DNA of 64,000 nt from the NCBI RefSeq assembly GCF_026914265.1, contig NC_069136.1:24652201-24716200 (forward strand), given 5' to 3'. The stretch comes from Mya arenaria (lineage: Eukaryota > Mollusca > Bivalvia > Myida > Myidae). Shown here in pieces: positions 58,641 through 64,000 of this stretch; within the stretch, counting starts at the first letter, position 1, and every line of letters starts with the position of its first letter. The notes below the pieces were generated by a model. The model searched no databases, was not told where the DNA came from, and saw only the letters and a list, made by a program, of their open reading frames with translations. Made by a program: the position numbers and the translations under genes.

Positions 58641-60820
58641 AAGTGCTAAGTTGTTTTTTAAATCCTCTTAATGCATGCCCATGTTACAGTTTAAGACACA
58701 AATTGTTGACATCATGCCGCTAGCCCACAACCCCACAGTCCCAACGTCATACCACAATCTAATAATCTTTTACAAGGAAAACATTACAACTTGGGATAGA
58801 TGAAAAAAGAAACAATGCCTAACTATAAAATTTATTAGCATACAAAATGTTGTAATTCTTCAACAAGTAAATCAACAATTAATTACTTCCCAACTACAAC
58901 AACATTAACAACATTTCATTTATAATCATTGTAATAATACAATTTAACAGGTAATTTGGTCAACAGGTTTTAATCAACAGTATATAAGACTTGGTTTCCA
59001 TGGAGATTCTCATAACAACTAGAATATGATTGTAACGTAAATGTATGCCAATGCTCATCAATTTTTCCATGTGACTTGCTACATAATGTGTATATTGTCA
59101 TAGTTAACATTTGTAGCAAGTTTCGTGCAAATTTCTTTTTTCTTTTTTTAAGTTATTGACAAAATTAACGTGTTTTTTATCTAAAATTTTCTTTCAGTTA
59201 TTGAAAAAATTAATGTTTTTTTTTAAGGTTAAGCCAGAACTATTAAAACACAGCTTTTATTAATTAATCAATCAAATTCCTTCACATCTGTACAATAGTC
59301 CGAGGTTAAACTCTCCCAATCCTGAACTTCAGAACCCCTGAAGTATTGACCATTTATAAGGTATAAGTATATACAACAACAACAAAACATGTCAAAAGTA
59401 TCAAAAAGTTAATTCTAATACAAAAATTGAACATTCAAACTTGTAATGATAATGCCAAATGAACAAACACATCTAATCTGAAAATAATACTTGTGCAAAG
59501 TTTTTATTTCATTCTATTTATCATTTCTATTTTTAATACTTCATAGGAGTTTGAAGAAATCTGAGGGCAGTATTCAAAAAACTTTATAAGTCATTTCCTT
59601 AATTCAGTATTTTTTTTTTTAAATTCTCATAGTTAATGAAAAGAAATGTTTAAGTGTTTTTAACATAAAAGTACAAGAACAATCCATTAACATTGATCTA
59701 GCGCTAGTTTTTCAGAACGTAATGAATCTATAATGGCTTTAGGGCTGCAATAATATGCCCCAAACCATAATTCAATATATATTGCAATTATGATGTGTTT
59801 GTGTTGCAGTAATTTGCAATACAGTAAAATTGCAGTTGTTCGAACAGGTGGTTGTTCGAGAACCAGCAGTCCCTCGAGGTCGGAGCTTGGTCCAGAACGT
59901 TTTCCCTTCTACTTTCATATAAAAAATACTGACGCTACATTGAAACCAATATAAGTTGAGGAGTCGAGCACAGTAGCCGGTCCCAAATACACAAATCATG
60001 CACAAAACCTTATGGCTCCCTCGAGGTCATAATTTCACACTTTTTCCCCAACGTGTGTTCCAAAACAAACACAATTGCTAGGTGTTAAAATTTTCGCAAG
60101 TTGTGCGCAATGGGATGACAGTCGAAAGGAAATTCATAAGGTGTGAAAAAACGTTTATCACTGTTTACGCATGACCGCTAACGAATAGTTGATAAGGGCA
60201 TTTGAGAAGATAATTATGAGTTTGAACAGTTTCACTAGACAGACAAGATCCACCAATCATCAATCCTTGATTTTGCAAAACTTAAATCTGACTAATGCCA
60301 TAATATGTACTGTCATATCTAAATGTTGCTTGTTTAGAAAATATGCTTTTTGTAAAAAAAAACTTAACTATTTATTCATTCATAATTGTTTTGTCTTATA
60401 CATTTAATATACAACAGCCTTTAAACATATGAGCAATTTCCGCAACGCAACACATAATCAGTGTCGTAGTAAACAGTCCGTTTGATGACTTCAAACTTAA
60501 AATACACTTAAATATATTTCATAACAGACTGGAAAATTGAAACTCAGGTCGATCAAAACATTGGTTCCCTCGAGGTTTCAGTTTGGACCCCGGTGTCCTC
60601 GAGCAAAAATATTCAAGCCCCATCATCATAAAATTGACATTTTTAAAAAAAGAATCTTAAACACAGAATGAGTTTTTAAACAACCAAGCTGTATTGTAAC
60701 AGGAAAGTTTGCATAAAACATTAAAAAATTGATTTACGAATATTGGTAACTCAGGTAGTATTTTTCAATTGGCAGAAAGTCTTTAAAGCATATTGTGATA
60801 TACAAGAATGATGACAATGA
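58641..60820. other. Intergenic, nothing firm recognised
   Basis: AT-rich. TCCCTCGAGGTC-type words at 59871, 60016 and 60567, with GTTCGA words at 59837-59859, suggest a decayed relative of the pogo-like elements, but ends cannot be drawn. Confidence 0.25.
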
Positions 60821-60825
60821 TTTAC

Positions 60826-61400
60826 AGCCAGTTTACCCGTATGATGACGATCTTCAGCCAAGTAAACCAGTATAATGACAATGATCTATAGCCAGTATAC
60901 TAGTATAATGAAAATGATCTTTAGCCAGTGTAGTGGTATAATGACATGATCTTCAGCCAGTGTAGTGGTATGATGACAATGATCTATAGCCAGTAAACAG
61001 GTATGATGACAATCTTCAGTCAATAAACTGGTATGGTGACGATCTTCATCCACTATACCAGTATGATGAAAATGACCTTCAGTCAGTACACTGGTACGAT
61101 GACAATGATCTATAGTCAGTAAACTGGTATGATGACGATCTTCATCCACTATACCAGTATGATGAAAATGACCTTCAGCCAGTACACTGGTACGATGACA
61201 ATGATCTATAGTCAGTAAACTGGTATGATGACGATGATCTATAGTCAGTAAACTGGTATGATGACGATCTTCATCCACTATACCAGTATGATGAAAATGA
61301 CCTTCAGCCAGTACACTGGTATGATGACAATGATCTATAGTCAGTAAACTGGTATGATGACGATCTTAAGCCGCTATACCAGTATTATGATAATCTAAAG
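60826..61400. repeat. Minisatellite, about 32-33-bp monomers with a 96-bp higher-order pattern
   Basis: Monomers of the type AGTAAACTGGTATGATGACG followed by ATGATCTATAGTC. A composite CTTCATCCACTATACCAGTA-CCTTCAG-ATCTATAG order repeats about every 96 bases, with an extra 33-base monomer in one interval (61126 to 61255). The 130-codon His/Thr-rich minus-strand frame is a by-product. Confidence 0.85.
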
Positions 61401-61404
61401 CTTA

Positions 61405-62045
61405 TTAGGACAATCAAATCATCAGCCTGTATACCAGTATGACAATGTTCAGCCAGTATACATATAATGACGATCTTCAGCAAGTATACCAGTATGACAA
61501 TCTTCAGCCAGTATACATATGATGACAATCTTCAGCAAGTATACCAGTATGACAATCTTCAGCCAGTATACATATGATGACAATCTTCAGCAAGTATACC
61601 AGTATGCCAATCTTCAGCCAGTATACTTATGATGATCATTTTCAGCCTGTATACCAGTATGACAATCTTCAGCCAGTATATATATGATGATCATTTTCAG
61701 CCTGTATACCAGTATGACAATCTTCAGCCAGTATACATATGATGACAATCTTCAGCAAGTATACCAGTATGACAATCTTCAGCCAGTATACATATGATGA
61801 CAATCTTCAGCAAGTATACCAGTATGCCAATCTTCAGCCAGTATACTTATGATGATCATTTTCAGCCTGTATACCAGTATGACAATCTTCAGCCAGTATA
61901 CATATGATGATCATTTTCAGCCTGTATACCAGTATGACAATCTTCAGCCAGTATACATATGATGATCATTTTCAGCCTGTATACCAGTATGACAATCTTC
62001 AGCCAGTATACATATGATGACAATCTTCAGCAAGTTTATCAGTAT
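61405..62045. repeat. Minisatellite, 55-bp unit, about 11-12 copies
   Basis: ACCAGTATG words fall at exactly 55-base steps in the five intervals checked (61489, 61544, 61599, 61654, 61709). Each unit is a dimer of related halves (AATCTTCAGCCAGTATACAT and AATCTTCAGCAAGTATACCA). The halves are related to the monomers of the adjacent array. Confidence 0.92.
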
Positions 62046-62616
62046 ATTTCATTGCAGCCCTATTGAGCTAAGAGACAAAACATGTGCACCAATGATCTTC
62101 TTTCGTCCAAATGCCCGTAAATGCATGAACTTATACATATAACATAGCAATTACAATGTAACAAATACATGTAAATCAGTGAATCATTACTTTGAGGTAT
62201 TACAGTAGAAGACACATGATCTTAAACCACAATATGACATTGTAATAGACATTTGCACAGTTGCACTATGTGTTATGCAAAGTGACCTTATAAATATATT
62301 ACGAAAAAAAAATATCAAATTTTCAACACTTTGAATGAACACTTTCAAAAGATGCAATATTAAGAATATGTAAAAAAAAAAATTAACATACATATTTATT
62401 CAGAGTTATGTGATTTTTTTTTATTACCAGGTATCAGAAAGCTTTCCTTAAATAATTTCATTCACATTTTATGAGTTGTCTTTCTTATTTTATGATATAA
62501 GTTATCTAGTTATCAAAATGTAACATGGCATTGTAAAATGAAATTCATATTGTTGAGGTATATCAAGAAGGTACTTTAATAATATGATAACAATATTATA
62601 AGATTTAATTAAAAAA
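62046..62616. other. Intergenic, nothing recognised
   Basis: AT-rich sequence without supportable features. Confidence 0.3.
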
Positions 62617-62620
62617 TTAA

Positions 62621-63197
62621 GGTATCCGACCCACATTTATGTGCAATTTTTGGATGCCTGCCGACACCATATTATGTTGGTCTCGTTTGACAGGGTTTCG
62701 TGTCTAAAACCTTTTTTTTAAATAAAAAAAAAAAAAAAAAAAAAAATTAACAATTTTGTTTGGCTTAAAAAAAATGCAAATAATCTTGATAATGTCTGAT
62801 TTCAGAGAAAATATATACACTGTAACTTCTTAATGTTTGATGTTCTTCTGCGCCGAGATTCATAAAACATCTTAAGTCATTTTCTATCTTAAGTCACATT
62901 TCTAAGTTGAGTATTTCACTGATCAAATAATATAATATCAAAAAACATATTGAATTCTTTATCATCATTGATTTTATTGAATATACATACTTTTTTTTTA
63001 AATACCCTTATACCTTTGTTTTAATTTGACTATGAAAAATTTGAGAAACAGACATAAGTTAAGAATGACTTCAGATGTTTATGAGCACAGCCCCATGTCA
63101 TTATTTTTACATAATCTGTAAGGATCGACTAACATTCAAATAATTAAGGTTAACAGAGCTTTCAGAGAACTAGTTTTTTTTTGTGGGTCAGATTCCT
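62621..63197. mobile_element. Inverted-repeat MITE ending in TTAA, with a possible nested foldback
   Basis: After TTAA (62617-62620) it starts GGTATCCGACCCACA and ends TGTGGGTCAGATTCC, followed within one base by TTAA. A second inverted pair (ATTCATAAAACATCTTAAG and CTTCAGATGTTTATGAG) sits inside at about 62860-63090 and may be a nested element. A 22-base A run lies at about 62727-62748. Confidence 0.6.
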
Positions 63198-63561
63198 TTA
63201 AGCTACACTCTCACAGATTGAAAGTTTTGACAACATTTTTATTTTTTGTCTTTGAATGAGCCAATTTATGCGAAAAAGCATGGAAACCAGTGATATAGGA
63301 CTGCTGACAAAAAATCAGATCACAGATATATATAAATAAGTTCAAAAATTTATTTTTTATGCATTTTTCTTAAACCGTTAGTAAAGCTTTTAGCCATAAA
63401 ACATTATGTTTTTAACGGAATTATGAAAATCTGTGATCTGATCTTTTGTCAGCAGTCTTATATCAGTGGTTTGCAGATATTTACACAAAAATTGGCTCTT
63501 GATTCCAAGACAAAAATAAAGAAGTTGTCAAAATGGTAAATCTGTGAGAGTGCAGCTTTAA
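63198..63561. mobile_element. TTAA-flanked foldback MITE, family A copy 4
   Basis: TTAAGCTACACTCTCACAG at the left and CTGTGAGAGTGCAGCT then TTAA at the right. Its left TTAA is also the right boundary of the preceding element. The interior inverted arms around GACTGCTGAC and GTCAGCAGTC are clear. Confidence 0.82.
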
Positions 63562-63774
63562 GTTCATACAAATTTTTAGTAACAAGTTTTGAGCATGATG
63601 AAGTAAAAAAACACACAAATATAAAATCTTTATAATAATTAAATTTAAAACATTCAAAGAGATGCATATTGATTTGATGAGATAGATTAATTATAAAAGT
63701 TGAATTCATTATTTAAAAAATATTCTCTCTGTTGCACTAAATCTAAGCTTGAAACTGTTCATGTTCAGTTCATG

Positions 63775-63943
63775 TTAAAGCTGCACTCTCACAGATTTAC
63801 CATTTTTTCAACTTCGATCTAATTTTTTGTCAGCAGTCTTATATAACTTGTTTCTATGGATTTTCGCAAAAAATAGCTCATTCAAAGACAAAATTATAAA
63901 AAAAAGTTGTCAAAACGTTCAATCTGTGAGAGTGCAGCTTTAA
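63775..63943. mobile_element. TTAA-flanked foldback MITE, family A copy 5 (short, 169 bp)
   Basis: Complete termini with TTAA on both sides, but only one of the two inner arms (GTCAGCAGTCTTATATAAC) remains. Probably an internally deleted copy. Confidence 0.8.
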
Positions 63944-64000
63944 TAGTACAAAAATCGAATAATATTAAAATGCAAGGTATCTACAAGCACATATCAGAAG

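Noticed and set aside
60886-61278. 130-codon His/Thr-rich minus-strand frame
   Set aside because: Follows the 32-33-bp and 96-bp repeat structure; no other coding evidence.

Overview
The window looks like AT-rich nuclear DNA of a bivalve mollusc. Genes are split by short introns with canonical GT/AG ends. The encoded proteins align by eye with animal families. The intergenic DNA is full of short palindromic transposons, tRNA-headed SINEs and minisatellites of the kind common in bivalves. I cannot fix the species. I see no rRNA, functional tRNA, CRISPR array, or retrovirus-like or capsid-bearing element.

Three host genes are supported. (1) A two-exon C2H2 zinc-finger gene on the + strand (577-5204). 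(2) A methionine-R-sulfoxide reductase B gene of the MSRB3 (ER) type on the - strand (41888 to 37136). It has two alternative last exons that each encode a complete catalytic C-terminal half. One ends in the ER-retrieval-like tetrapeptide KSEL and the other does not. (3) A complete seven-exon DCUN1D1/DCUN1D2 orthologue (cullin neddylation co-E3) on the + strand (45722-53290). Genes 2 and 3 lie head to head, about 3.8 kb apart between start codons.

Layout: 0-5.4 kb, zinc-finger gene. 5.4-13.9 kb, non-coding with SINEs and a TTAA-flanked foldback element. 13.9-15.6 kb, microsatellites plus a 1,027-bp hAT-like non-autonomous transposon. 17.9-23.4 kb, three unrelated minisatellites (37-bp, G-rich 23/24-bp, and a 3.4-kb array of about 66 units of 52 bp). 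23.4-31.6 kb, a transposon-rich duplicated zone. 32-37 kb, dispersed-repeat relics. 37.1-41.9 kb, MSRB3. 45.7-53.3 kb, DCUN1D1, with repeats in most introns. 53.3-60.8 kb, 3' UTR and repeats. 60.8-62.05 kb, two more minisatellites. 62.6-64 kb, TTAA-flanked palindromic elements.

The strongest biological candidate is the MSRB3 exon pair: one gene appears able to make an ER-retained and a non-retained reductase by choosing its last exon. The other notable theme is several unrelated short transposon families, some with clear target-site duplications, one nested insertion, and repeats flanking or sitting beside coding exons.
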